Both the position numbers and the translations under genes were made by a program. From positions 1 to 11,926 of the forward strand of contig JANMDR010000089.1 in the NCBI GenBank assembly GCA_031376425.1: a stretch of DNA of 11,926 nucleotides, given 5' to 3'. Under the pieces are notes generated by a model, which did no database searches, was not told the origin of the DNA, and saw only the letters and a list, made by a program, of their open reading frames with translations. How positions within the stretch are numbered: position 1 is the stretch's first letter; each line of letters begins with the position of its first letter. This document shows positions 1 to 7,192 of this stretch, piece by piece. This stretch comes from JANMDR01 sp031376425. GTDB taxonomy: Bacteria > Pseudomonadota > Gammaproteobacteria > Burkholderiales > Usitatibacteraceae.

Positions 1-1
1 G

Positions 2-1540
2 CGCAGCCAATTTGAAATGGTGCATCGTGACGAAGTTGAAGGTATGCGTGTCCGCTTTGCGCAGCTATTGCATGATAAATCCATGACTGAGGCCTTTGAA
101 TTTCGCGCACGTGCAACAGACGGCACGTGGCGTACCTTAGAGTCAATCGGCAAAAACTGTTTGGATGTACCTAACGTAAATGGCATTGTGGTTAACACCC
201 GCGATGTGACTGAGCGCAAAGCGATATTAAGGCAGGTTGAGCACATTGCGTTCCACGATAGTCTAACCGGATTACCCAATCGTTCGCTCATGCAAGACCG
301 TATTGCGCAGGCAGTGGAACGGGCGCAGCGCGCGCGGCGAAAGTTTGCCGTTATGTTTTTAGACGTAGATAATTTTAAGAACGTCAATGACTCCTTAGGT
401 CACGATGTTGGCGATACGCTATTGCAGCAAATTGCTGCACGCCTGACAGCTTCCGTGCGCTCGTTTGATACCATTGCCCGGCAGGGTGGTGATGAGTTTA
501 TCGTGTTGCTTGATGAAGTTGAAAGTCAACAGGCTGCTAGTCGAGTCGCGCAAAAAATTCTCGATAGCCTGCGGATGCCGTTTCTGCTCGCTGATACGCA
601 ACAGCACGTTTCTAGCTCCATAGGTGTAGCGCTTTATCCTGAAGATGGACGCGATGCGAAGACCCTGCTAAAAAATGCGGATACGGCAATGTTCCACGGC
701 AAAGCGCTGGGTAAGAACAATTATCAATTCTTTACTTCGCAAATGAATATCGCGGTAAAACGCCGTGCGGTATTAGAATCGAATTTGCGGGGTGCCGTAG
801 CTGCAGGCAGTTTCTGGCTGGCGTATCAACCGCAAGTGGATTTGAATACCGGCGAGATCGTGGCCTTAGAAGCGCTAGTGCGTTGGCACAGCGAAGAAAA
901 CGGCACCATGATGCCCGGCGAGTTTATTCCGCTTGCTGAAGAAACTGGATTGATTGCCGAAATTGGCGAGTGGGTGTTGCGCGAGGCCTGTCGTCAAAAT
1001 GCGGCATGGCAAAGAGCAGGATTAGCTAAGCGGCGGATGGCGGTTAATTTATCAGCGCGCCAGCTTGAAGATGCTCGATTTATCGAAATTTTGAGCGATA
1101 TCATGCTTGAAACCCAATATGATCCGCGCGATTTAGAGCTTGAAGTGACTGAAAGCTCGGTCATGCGTCGCGGTGAAGGCAGTATTCAATTATTAAACCA
1201 AATTGCCAGTCTTGGTATTCATTTGTCCATTGATGATTTTGGTACGGGTTATTCGAGCTTGAGTTATTTAAAACGCCTGCCCATTAGCAAGCTAAAAATT
1301 GACCAGAGTTTTGTTCGCGATATCACGATTGACCCTAACGACACCGCAATTGTTGTGGCAATCATTAATATGGCGCGGAGCCTTGATTTAGATGTCATCG
1401 CCGAGGGTATTGAAACCGCCGGTCAACTTACCCTGTTGCGTGCCAAGGGTTGTGCGGTGGGGCAGGGCTTCTACTTTAGCGTACCCAAAGCGGCGGCGGA
1501 TTTGACCGTACTGTTGGAGAAGCACTCCTTATTCGATTAA
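2..1540 (+). CDS. PAS-GGDEF-EAL cyclic-di-GMP signalling protein (5' partial)
   Basis: The reading frame is open to the left edge, so the N-terminus is missing; the Met at base 17 is probably internal. Residues are numbered from that Met. Residues 1-67 match the end of a PAS fold (FEFRARATDGTWR, then VNTRDVTERK). A GGDEF diguanylate cyclase domain follows at about 75-240, with DSLTGLPNR, metal-binding D116 in FLDVDNF, and intact GGDEF at 157-161. An RxxD product-inhibition site (R148-D151) lies five residues before it. An EAL phosphodiesterase domain follows at about 258-500, with E285-A-L, VNLSARQL, the DDFGTGYSSL loop starting at D406, LKIDQSF, IAEGIET and VGQGF. Both domains keep the residues needed for synthesis and hydrolysis of c-di-GMP, so a bifunctional enzyme is possible; which activity dominates cannot be told from sequence. 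The missing N-terminus may hold more PAS or membrane sensor segments. The gene converges on the methyltransferase gene with a 22-bp gap. Confidence 0.95.
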   Translation, partial: RSQFEMVHRDEVEGMRVRFAQLLHDKSMTEAFEFRARATDGTWRTLESIGKNCLDVPNVNGIVVNTRDVTERKAILRQVEHIAFHDSLTGLPNRSLMQDRIAQAVERAQRARRKFAVMFLDVDNFKNVNDSLGHDVGDTLLQQIAARLTASVRSFDTIARQGGDEFIVLLDEVESQQAASRVAQKILDSLRMPFLLADTQQHVSSSIGVALYPEDGRDAKTLLKNADTAMFHGKALGKNNYQFFTSQMNIAVKRRAVLESNLRGAVAAGSFWLAYQPQVDLNTGEIVALEALVRWHSEENGTMMPGEFIPLAEETGLIAEIGEWVLREACRQNAAWQRAGLAKRRMAVNLSARQLEDARFIEILSDIMLETQYDPRDLELEVTESSVMRRGEGSIQLLNQIASLGIHLSIDDFGTGYSSLSYLKRLPISKLKIDQSFVRDITIDPNDTAIVVAIINMARSLDLDVIAEGIETAGQLTLLRAKGCAVGQGFYFSVPKAAADLTVLLEKHSLFD

Positions 1541-1562
1541 GGGCCGTGATGGTCGCCTGAGG

Positions 1563-2291
1563 TTAGGCTAAAAAAGAAAACATCGCGGGTCGCTTGCCAA
1601 TAACAACAGTGAGTTTGCGCCATTGGGCTATCTCTTTAGTTTGTATCCATTCATCGGCGCAGCCTAAATTGCAGGCAATGGAAAGGCGTGTGGTGGGTGC
1701 CAATGTTGCGACGAGATCGGCGAGCATTATTTCGTTACGGTAGGGCGTTTCGATAAATAGCTGGGTGCTGCAAAGCCGCTTAGAGTCCTGCTCTAGCTCG
1801 CGGAGTTGTTTTTGGCGGCGCAGTTTATCTTGCGCCAAATAGCCGTGAAAACTAAAGCGTTGACCATTTAAGCCACCGGCCATTAGGCTTAATAAAATGG
1901 CTGAAGGCCCCACGCAGGGCACTACTTGTACATTGTGACGATGCGCTAAGGCCACAAGACCAGCACCCGGATCGGCAATGCCTGGCGCTCCAGCCTCAGA
2001 AATTAGCCCTGCGTCATGCCCACCTAAAATGGGAGCCAATAAATCGGCCAAAATTGTTGGATTTGAATTCACATTTAACTGGCTAATCTGAATTTCTTGG
2101 ATGGGACGCAAGGTACCAACAGTTTTTAAAAAATAACGTGCGGTCTTTGGATTTTCGGCAATAAAATGGCCTAACTGGCTCACGATTTGGATCACCGCCT
2201 GCGGCAAAATTGCCGTTGCCACAAATGGCTCACCAAGATTGGTGGGGATCAGATATAACTTACCCAAGGGCTGGGTTTTGGCAGTGCTCAC
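1563..2291 (-). CDS. RsmI-like SAM-dependent methyltransferase (tetrapyrrole methylase fold)
   Basis: This 242-residue protein belongs to the superfamily that includes RsmI, the 16S rRNA C1402 2'-O-methyltransferase. Visible motifs are the N-terminal strand GKLYLIPTNLGE (10-21), the glycine-rich GLISEAGAPGIADPG (95-109; RsmI has SDAGTP.ISDPG), VVPCVGPSAILLSL (123-136) and FIETPYRN (179-186). It is shorter than RsmI (about 280 residues) and has PTNLG where RsmI has TPIGN. It therefore resembles the short RsmI paralogue often found beside maf in betaproteobacteria, whose substrate I do not know. It starts with GTG; that codon overlaps the TGA of maf as GTGA (2288-2291), which implies translational coupling. 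Superfamily assignment is secure, methylation of rRNA is only inferred. Confidence 0.9.
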   Translation of the reverse strand: MSTAKTQPLGKLYLIPTNLGEPFVATAILPQAVIQIVSQLGHFIAENPKTARYFLKTVGTLRPIQEIQISQLNVNSNPTILADLLAPILGGHDAGLISEAGAPGIADPGAGLVALAHRHNVQVVPCVGPSAILLSLMAGGLNGQRFSFHGYLAQDKLRRQKQLRELEQDSKRLCSTQLFIETPYRNEIMLADLVATLAPTTRLSIACNLGCADEWIQTKEIAQWRKLTVVIGKRPAMFSFLA

Positions 2292-2887
2292 GCTAAGACC
2301 GCCATGCCTTCGGCTTCTAGCATGGTCACTAGCGCGATTAAGGGCAAGCCAATTAACGCAGATGGGTCATCGCTGCTCATACCCGCCATCAAGGCGATGC
2401 CTAAGCCCTCGGATTTAGCACTGCCCGCACAATTGAGCGCATCTTCTCGATCAAGGTAGGCCTCAATTGCCGCATCGCTGAAATTTCGGTAGCGTACGGT
2501 GGTGGGTACCACGCAGCTTTGTACATTTCCCGTTGCGCTATTTTGTAATGCCATCGCCGAATGAAAAACAATTTCATGCCCGCGAAAGCTCCGTAATTGC
2601 GCACGCGCCGCTTCGCGCGTATGCGGTTTACCAATGTGCTCGCCAGCAAAATCGGCAACTTGGTCAGCGCCGATAATGAGGGCTTCTGGCAGGTTTTTAG
2701 CAACTGATGTCGTCACGTTAGCGGCTTTTTCAATCGCAAGACGCAACGCCGTGGCGGCTGGCGTTTCATTAGGCAGCGCGGCCTCGTCAGTTTCAGGTCT
2801 AACAGTGATATAGGGGAGGCGCAGGCGTGAAAGTAGTTGGGCACGAAATGTGGAAGTGGAGCCCAAAACGAGAATTTTTTTGTTCAA
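2288..2887 (-). CDS. maf: Maf/YceF-type nucleotide pyrophosphatase
   Basis: This 199-residue Maf-family protein is expected to hydrolyse non-canonical nucleoside triphosphates; the closest subgroup by eye is E. coli YceF, a 7-methyl-GTP pyrophosphatase. Evidence includes the N-terminal LVLGSTSTFR loop (7-15), ETDE (32-35), IIGADQV (71-77) with the presumed catalytic D75, GKP (86-88), GSAKSEGLGIAL (155-166) and the DDPSALIGLPLIAL tail (173-186). The DQV form and the tail match YceF more than the dTTP/UTP-type YhdE. The predicted start is TTG; no strong Shine-Dalgarno precedes it and the frame stays open upstream, but the family N-terminus begins just here. It heads a two-gene minus-strand unit and diverges from yceD across 89 bp. 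In enterobacteria yceF also sits next to yceD-rpmF, in a similar neighbourhood. Confidence 0.93.
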   Translation of the reverse strand: MNKKILVLGSTSTFRAQLLSRLRLPYITVRPETDEAALPNETPAATALRLAIEKAANVTTSVAKNLPEALIIGADQVADFAGEHIGKPHTREAARAQLRSFRGHEIVFHSAMALQNSATGNVQSCVVPTTVRYRNFSDAAIEAYLDREDALNCAGSAKSEGLGIALMAGMSSDDPSALIGLPLIALVTMLEAEGMAVLA

Positions 2888-2976
2888 TTTTGACCATTGC
2901 TGATGTAATTTAAGCCAAAATCATATCATGTGGCTGTATCATGAATACTACCTACCCAGTGCTAAGATAAGGTTTT
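2888..2976. promoter_or_regulatory. Divergent maf/yceD intergenic region, presumed promoters
   Basis: Promoters for both directions should lie in these 89 bp because maf and yceD point away from each other. It is AT-rich. A direct repeat TATCATG occurs at 2924-2930 and 2937-2943; each copy contains a plausible -10 hexamer (TATCAT) for the plus strand, but neither has a good -35 at standard spacing. On the minus strand TATGAT (2925-2920) is a possible -10 for maf, again without a clear -35. The plus-strand unit has AAGG (2969-2972) four bases before the yceD ATG. Exact start sites are not called. Confidence 0.4.
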
Positions 2977-3609
2977 ATGACTTCCGAATCACCAGATATG
3001 CCAACTAAGCTGCCAAATAAGCTTGCGCCCATCATGTTTTCTGTGGAGCGCCTCACGCGCCTAAAGCAGAAAGTTGAAGGCGTCTTTTTGCCTGCTGAAT
3101 TACCTGAATTATTGCAACATTTAGCGTCAGACGAAGGCGAAATTGCGTATTTTATCTCCGGAGGCCTAAAAAATGGCCGTGATGGTGGTCAAACTAGGCA
3201 TCTTAAGTGTATAATTCGCGGTTTGGTTTCGCTCTCGGACCCTAATGCTGAAGATCCACAAGCTTTTGAGATTGATATCGAAAGCAAACTGGTTTTGGTT
3301 GGTTCGGAAGCTGAATTACCGCCTTTAGAACTTGAAAGTGACGATGAAGATTATGTCGTCGTTGGCACAGAAATTGATATTCGCGCTTTGGTGATCGAAG
3401 AAGTTCTGCTTTTTTTGCCACCGATGTCCGTTAAAAAAGCGCTTAGTTCGTCAAGCAATAAAGTCAGTAGTCAGATGAAGCCCCAAAATAGTAATGCTGT
3501 AAGCAAGTCGGAGAACCTAACAGAAGCAACCGCCAAGGCATCAAAACCTTCACCGTTTGCAAAGTTGGCCGATTTTAAAATAGCAAAAACACCCCCCACT
3601 AAATCGTAA
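2977..3609 (+). CDS. yceD: YceD/DUF177 family protein (23S rRNA accumulation), cysteine-less variant
   Basis: This is a 210-residue DUF177 protein. The family is linked to large-subunit rRNA accumulation, and it sits directly before rpmF as in most bacteria. Matches to the family include the N-terminal FSVERLTRLKQKVEGVFLP (21-39), the central strand IRGLVSL (80-86), the FEIDIESKLVLV strand (97-108), the acidic SDDEDYVVVG (121-130), IDIRALVIEEVLLFLPP (133-149) and a C-terminal SPFAKLADFK (192-201) like the NPFAVLASLK end of E. coli YceD. The usual CQRC knuckle after the central strand is absent (SDPNAED at 87-93), as is the C-terminal H...C; the only cysteine is C78. A Ser/Lys/Asn-rich linker covers about 155-190. 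The ATG at 2977 has AAGG four bases upstream; the next in-frame ATG is 2998. The gap to rpmF is 93 bp, so co-transcription is likely. Confidence 0.85.
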   Translation: MTSESPDMPTKLPNKLAPIMFSVERLTRLKQKVEGVFLPAELPELLQHLASDEGEIAYFISGGLKNGRDGGQTRHLKCIIRGLVSLSDPNAEDPQAFEIDIESKLVLVGSEAELPPLELESDDEDYVVVGTEIDIRALVIEEVLLFLPPMSVKKALSSSSNKVSSQMKPQNSNAVSKSENLTEATAKASKPSPFAKLADFKIAKTPPTKS

Positions 3610-3650
3610 TCGCGCAAGCGTTGCTTTTTTATTTTTAAACCTTAGCTTTG

Positions 3651-3688
3651 CGGATAACAGTAGTTGTAGTAACTCAGTAATTTATCCG
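3651..3688 (+). repeat. Inverted repeat / stem-loop immediately upstream of the rpmF ribosome binding site
   Basis: CGGATAA (3651-3657) and TTATCCG (3682-3688) form a perfect 7-bp inverted repeat. The 24-nt interval contains a second small inverted repeat, AGTT (3662-3665) and AACT (3671-3674), so the RNA could fold as a two-tier stem. The AGGAG Shine-Dalgarno of rpmF starts at 3691, only two bases after the outer stem. The position suggests a translational or processing element for bL32. It is not terminator-like because no T-run follows. Confidence 0.45.
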
Positions 3689-3702
3689 TCAGGAGATTCA
3701 CC

Positions 3703-3885
3703 ATGGCCGTACAACAAAACAAAAAGTCCCCATCCAAGCGCGGTATGCACCGCTCGCACGACTTTTTAACTAATCCAGCAACAGCGATCGAGCCTACCAC
3801 TGGCGAAACGCATCTACGCCACCACATTAGCCCGACCGGCTTCTATCGCGGCAAGAAAATTGTAAAAGTTAAAGCCGACGAATAA
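3703..3885 (+). CDS. rpmF: 50S ribosomal protein bL32
   Basis: This 60-residue basic protein is recognisable as bL32 by its start MAVQQNKKSPSKRGMHRSHD, the TNPATAIEPTTGETHLRHHISPTG core, and the FYRGKKIVK end. Length fits the family (about 56-62). It lacks the Cys4 zinc ribbon found in many other bL32 proteins, as is usual for beta- and gammaproteobacteria. It binds 23S rRNA in the large subunit near the exit side of the peptidyl transferase region. A strong AGGAG (3691-3695) sits seven bases before the ATG, fixing the start. It follows yceD and precedes plsX, the conserved arrangement linking ribosome and lipid synthesis. A stem-loop abuts its ribosome binding site. Confidence 0.98.
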   Translation: MAVQQNKKSPSKRGMHRSHDFLTNPATAIEPTTGETHLRHHISPTGFYRGKKIVKVKADE

Positions 3886-4114
3886 GCTGCCATCGCTATT
3901 GATGGAGCGCATCCGTATTGCGTTCTATCGGTAGCTATGCATTGGCGTACCTTGTGGTTTTTGCCATTTTCTTATTGTAGAAGTATGTGATCACTGACCT
4001 TGCTTAAAGTGTTAACTTGGCAGGGTTTTTGTCGTTCTTCTGCACCTTTGTGTTGAGCCTCGTTTTGTCGCTAGCGCGATGTTTGTGCGCTTATCCAACT
4101 TTTTATTGGTGCCC
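3886..4114. other. rpmF-plsX intergenic region
   Basis: These 229 bp contain no convincing gene. Just after the rpmF stop is a small stem-loop, CCATC (3890-3894) and GATGG (3901-3905) with a 6-nt loop; no T-run follows, so it is not an intrinsic terminator. A perfect 8-bp palindrome GTGATCAC lies at 3987-3994. A possible extended -10 (TGCTTAAAG, 4001-4009) follows without a clear -35. A plsX promoter here is plausible but not demonstrated. Confidence 0.3.
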
Positions 4115-5203
4115 ATGCAAATTTCAATCGCGATAGATGCTATGGGAGGAGACCACGGTCCCTCCGTCACCGTTCCCGCCGCTGTTGCATTTTTGGCGCA
4201 ATGCAGCCATTGCTCCGTGATATTGGTTGGCCGTGAAACTGATTTACGCGCGGCCTTGGCAAATTTGAACCAAGCAGATCAGATTCAGCAATACCTTAGT
4301 GATAATGCAACGCAATTGGCGCGATTGCGAATTTTGCATGCCGAAGAAGTGGTTGGTATGGACGAAGATATTCGCTCCGCCATCCGCAATAAGAAAAATT
4401 CCTCAATGCGTGTTGCCATTGATTTAGTAAAATCGGGTGTTGCCCACGCCTGTGTTTCGGCAGGGAACACCGGTGCGCTGATGGGCACGGCAAAATTTGT
4501 TTTAAAAACCTTAGCGGGTGTTGATCGCCCTGCCATTTGTGCCGTGCTGCCCACGCGCACGGGCGAATGCTATGCCTTAGATTTAGGGGCAAATGCGGAT
4601 TGTACGGCTGAGCACTTATTGCAATTTGCCATTATGGGCGCGATGTTTGCCACCGCTATTTCCGATAAACCCAACCCTACGGTTGGTTTGCTCAATATTG
4701 GTTCTGAAGATATCAAGGGATCGGATGTGGTCAAGCGTGCCGGTGCATTGCTAAAGGCGAGTCATCTGAATTTTTTCGGCAACGTTGAAGGCACCGATAT
4801 TTACAAAGGTACGACCGATGTGGTTGTGTGTGATGGCTTCGTCGGTAATGTGATGTTGAAAACCTCTGAAGGCATGGCCAAAATGATGGGGGATTTCTTA
4901 AAGGAAGAATATAAGCGTGGGCTATTTAGCAAAATCGCTGCCTTCATTTCTTTGCCTGTTATTAACCGTTTTAAAAACAGAATGGACCCACGGCATTACA
5001 ATGGTGCTGCATTGCTGGGTTTACGCGGTGTGGTCGTAAAAAGTCATGGTTCGGCTGATGCACTTTCATTTTCGCGCGCGCTGGATCGTGCCGCGAGTCA
5101 GGTAGGGCATGATTTGCTAGGAAGCATTGCTAAAGAAATGGAACGTCTGCATAAAGAGGGTCTGTTACCGACCATTGATAAATCCGCTGAGGTTAAATCT
5201 TGA
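4115..5203 (+). CDS. plsX: Phosphate acyltransferase PlsX
   Basis: PlsX converts acyl-ACP and phosphate to acyl-phosphate, the donor used by PlsY to acylate glycerol-3-phosphate in phospholipid synthesis; it is a peripheral membrane protein. I chose the ATG at 4115 (362 residues) because it gives the family N-terminus MQISIAIDAMGGDHGP; an in-frame ATG at 4079 would add 12 residues with no family match. Neither start has a good Shine-Dalgarno. Family motifs, numbered from 4115, are IDAMGGDHGP (7-16), the SAGNTGALMG loop (115-124), DLGAN (156-160), LLNIGSEDIKGSD (192-204), VCDGFVGNVMLKTSEG (238-253) and GGLRG-like LLGLRGVVVKSHG (300-312). The stop overlaps the fabH start codon as TTGA, implying translational coupling. 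Confidence 0.95.
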   Translation: MQISIAIDAMGGDHGPSVTVPAAVAFLAQCSHCSVILVGRETDLRAALANLNQADQIQQYLSDNATQLARLRILHAEEVVGMDEDIRSAIRNKKNSSMRVAIDLVKSGVAHACVSAGNTGALMGTAKFVLKTLAGVDRPAICAVLPTRTGECYALDLGANADCTAEHLLQFAIMGAMFATAISDKPNPTVGLLNIGSEDIKGSDVVKRAGALLKASHLNFFGNVEGTDIYKGTTDVVVCDGFVGNVMLKTSEGMAKMMGDFLKEEYKRGLFSKIAAFISLPVINRFKNRMDPRHYNGAALLGLRGVVVKSHGSADALSFSRALDRAASQVGHDLLGSIAKEMERLHKEGLLPTIDKSAEVKS

Positions 5204-6159
5204 GCTATACCAAGATAATTGGTACCGGAAGTTATTTACCTGAGCGACGGGTATCGAACGCTGATCTAGCCAAGTTTGTCGATACCGATGATGAGTGGAT
5301 TGTGTCGCGTACCGGCATCAAATATCGCCATTACGCGGCCGAAAATGAGCTCACCAGCGACCTTGCCTTGCAAGCTTCTATTCGCGCTCTGGCCGCCGCT
5401 GGCGTAGCTGCGGCCGACGTTGATTTAGTGATTGTTGCCACGTCTACACCAGACATGATTTTTCCGTCAACGGCATGTATTTTGCAGGCGAAATTGGGTG
5501 CCAAAAATGGCGCTGCCTTTGATGTGCAGGCCGTGTGCGCGGGTTTTGTTTACGCGCTTTCTATCGCCGATAAATTTATTAAAACCGGAGCTGCCAAATG
5601 CGCTTTGGTCGTCGGTGCTGAAGTTTTCTCCCGCATCATTGATTTTAAAGATCGCACCACTTGTGTGCTGTTTGGTGATGGCGCAGGTGCGGTCGTGTTA
5701 AAAGCGGCAGATTCTCCCGGTATTTTATCCACACATTTGCATGCAGACGGTAGTTATAAAGATGTACTTTGCACACCAGGTAGTATTGCCAATGGTGCAA
5801 TTACCGGCTCCCCATTTTTACAGATGGACGGCGGAACCGTTTATAAATTTGCCGTGAGAGCCTTTGAAGAAGTGGCTAATGAAGCATTGGCCGCAAATCA
5901 GTTAACACCTGCTGATATTGATTTTTTTATCTGTCATCAGGCGAATCAACGCATTATTGCGCACGCCGCAAAAAAACTGGCCTTGGCCGATGAGAAGGTG
6001 ATTTTAACGGTAGGCCATCACGGCAATACTTCTGCAGCATCCGTACCATTAGCGCTCGATGAAACGGTGCGTGCTGGTCGCGTTAAATCAGGCGATAAAT
6101 TATTGTTAGCAGCGCTGGGCGGTGGCTTCGCTTGGGGTGCGGCAATGTTGGTTTGGTAG
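5200..6159 (+). CDS. fabH: 3-oxoacyl-ACP synthase III (beta-ketoacyl-ACP synthase III)
   Basis: FabH condenses acetyl-CoA with malonyl-ACP to start fatty-acid chains. The 319 residues match the family in length. The catalytic triad is visible: C113 in VQAVCAGF, H246 in FICHQANQR and N276 in GHHGNTSAAS. Other family marks are GTGSYLPE (8-15), DEWIVSRTGI (31-40), ATSTPDMIFPS (80-90), FGDGAGAVVL (158-167) and the terminal GGGFAWGAAM (307-316). The start is TTG, overlapping the plsX stop as TTGA (5200-5203), with GAGG (5189-5192) seven bases upstream. This combination of a weak start codon and overlap suggests translation coupled to plsX. fabD follows after 52 bp. Confidence 0.97.
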   Translation: MSYTKIIGTGSYLPERRVSNADLAKFVDTDDEWIVSRTGIKYRHYAAENELTSDLALQASIRALAAAGVAAADVDLVIVATSTPDMIFPSTACILQAKLGAKNGAAFDVQAVCAGFVYALSIADKFIKTGAAKCALVVGAEVFSRIIDFKDRTTCVLFGDGAGAVVLKAADSPGILSTHLHADGSYKDVLCTPGSIANGAITGSPFLQMDGGTVYKFAVRAFEEVANEALAANQLTPADIDFFICHQANQRIIAHAAKKLALADEKVILTVGHHGNTSAASVPLALDETVRAGRVKSGDKLLLAALGGGFAWGAAMLVW

Positions 6160-6211
6160 TCCTGTTTCGTACTAATCGTTTATTCATTAATAGTTTAAGC
6201 CTTTTAATTTT

Positions 6212-7174
6212 ATGACCCCAGATCAATCATCCGTTTCCAAATTCGCCGTCGTATTTGCTGGCCAAAGTTCGCAATCTATCGGCATGATGAATGGTTTTGC
6301 CGCCGATCCGGTTGTTACGCAAACCTTCGCGGAAGCCTCTGATATTCTGCATCAAGATTTTGCGGCACTCGCAGCGGTAGGGCCTGCTGAACTACAAAAC
6401 CAAACCGTTAATACCCAACCCTTAATGCTCATTTCTGGTGTGGCTACGTGGCGTGCCTGGCAGGCAGCTGGGGGCAGCATGCCGAGTTATTTTGCGGGGC
6501 ATAGCTTGGGCGAATACACCGCACTGGTTGCTGCCGGTGCACTGAATTTTGCGGATGCATTACCGCTAGTGCGGTTTCGTGCTGAGGCCATGCAAAATGC
6601 GGTTCCTGAAGGTGTAGGCGGCATTGCGGTGGTCATGGGGCTAGAAGTTGAGCAGGTTCGCGCTGCCTGCGCTCAAGCGGTGGCAGATGCACCGCAAGAT
6701 GTGTGTGAGGCCGTGAATTTAAATTCGCCAATTCAAACGGTTATTGCCGGCCATCGCGCTGCGGTTGAACGTGCGATCGAGCTAGCCAAAGCCATGGGCG
6801 CTAAACGCGCTATGCTGTTGCCGATGAGTGCGCCTTCGCATTGCGTGCTGATGCGCCCTGCAGCAGATGCTTTAGCAGAATATTTGGCAAAGGTACAATT
6901 CCAAAAGCCTCTAGTTCCGGTGATTCAGAATGCGGATGTGGCCATGTTTAGCGAGGTAGAAAAAATCAAGGATGCGCTGGTACAGCAGTTGTATCGTCCG
7001 GTGCGCTGGATTGAGACCATCACCATGTTGCATAGCTTTGGCGTGGCAACCGCAGTAGAATGCGCACCTGGCAAAGTGCTTACAGGGTTGAATAAGCGTA
7101 TCGTTGCGGACATGCAGTCTCTGGCTGTAGTTGATACTGCATCGCTGCAAGCCGCTGTTGCGCTAACTACATAA
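6212..7174 (+). CDS. fabD: Malonyl-CoA:ACP transacylase
   Basis: FabD moves malonyl from malonyl-CoA to the ACP phosphopantetheine arm. The 320-residue protein has the nucleophile elbow GHSLGEY with S98, the malonyl-binding arginine R123 (RFRAEAMQ), VNLNSPIQTVIAG (168-180), and catalytic H210 in APSHCVLM. The C-terminal VECAPGKVLTGLNKR is typical. The N-terminal loop reads FAGQSSQS (15-22) where the family usually has FPGQGSQ, so two of its residues are changed; the oxyanion-hole Gln (Q18) is kept. The ATG at 6212 is the only reasonable start, placing FAVVFAGQ ten residues in; the 52-bp upstream gap is AT-rich and lacks a clear Shine-Dalgarno. fabG follows after 18 bp. Confidence 0.97.
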   Translation: MTPDQSSVSKFAVVFAGQSSQSIGMMNGFAADPVVTQTFAEASDILHQDFAALAAVGPAELQNQTVNTQPLMLISGVATWRAWQAAGGSMPSYFAGHSLGEYTALVAAGALNFADALPLVRFRAEAMQNAVPEGVGGIAVVMGLEVEQVRAACAQAVADAPQDVCEAVNLNSPIQTVIAGHRAAVERAIELAKAMGAKRAMLLPMSAPSHCVLMRPAADALAEYLAKVQFQKPLVPVIQNADVAMFSEVEKIKDALVQQLYRPVRWIETITMLHSFGVATAVECAPGKVLTGLNKRIVADMQSLAVVDTASLQAAVALTT

Positions 7175-7192
7175 ATCAAGGCGATATCTCAT

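Noticed and set aside
1541..1562. Bidirectional terminator between the two convergent genes
   Set aside because: Only a 4-bp GCCT/AGGC stem (1556-1569) is visible, and the following run is A on the plus strand. Neither direction gives a proper hairpin followed by T.
3614..3635. Possible intrinsic terminator between yceD and rpmF (GCAA/TTGC stem followed by six T)
   Set aside because: The stem is only four base pairs with a 3-nt loop. It is too weak to call, and yceD and rpmF are normally co-transcribed.
3642..3827. Minus-strand 61-codon frame opposite rpmF
   Set aside because: It lies antisense to bL32, has no family resemblance and no ribosome binding site.
4079..4114. Longer PlsX start at the ATG at 4079
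   Set aside because: The 12 extra residues match nothing in the family and have no ribosome binding site. MQISIAIDAMGGDHG from 4115 is the family N-terminus.
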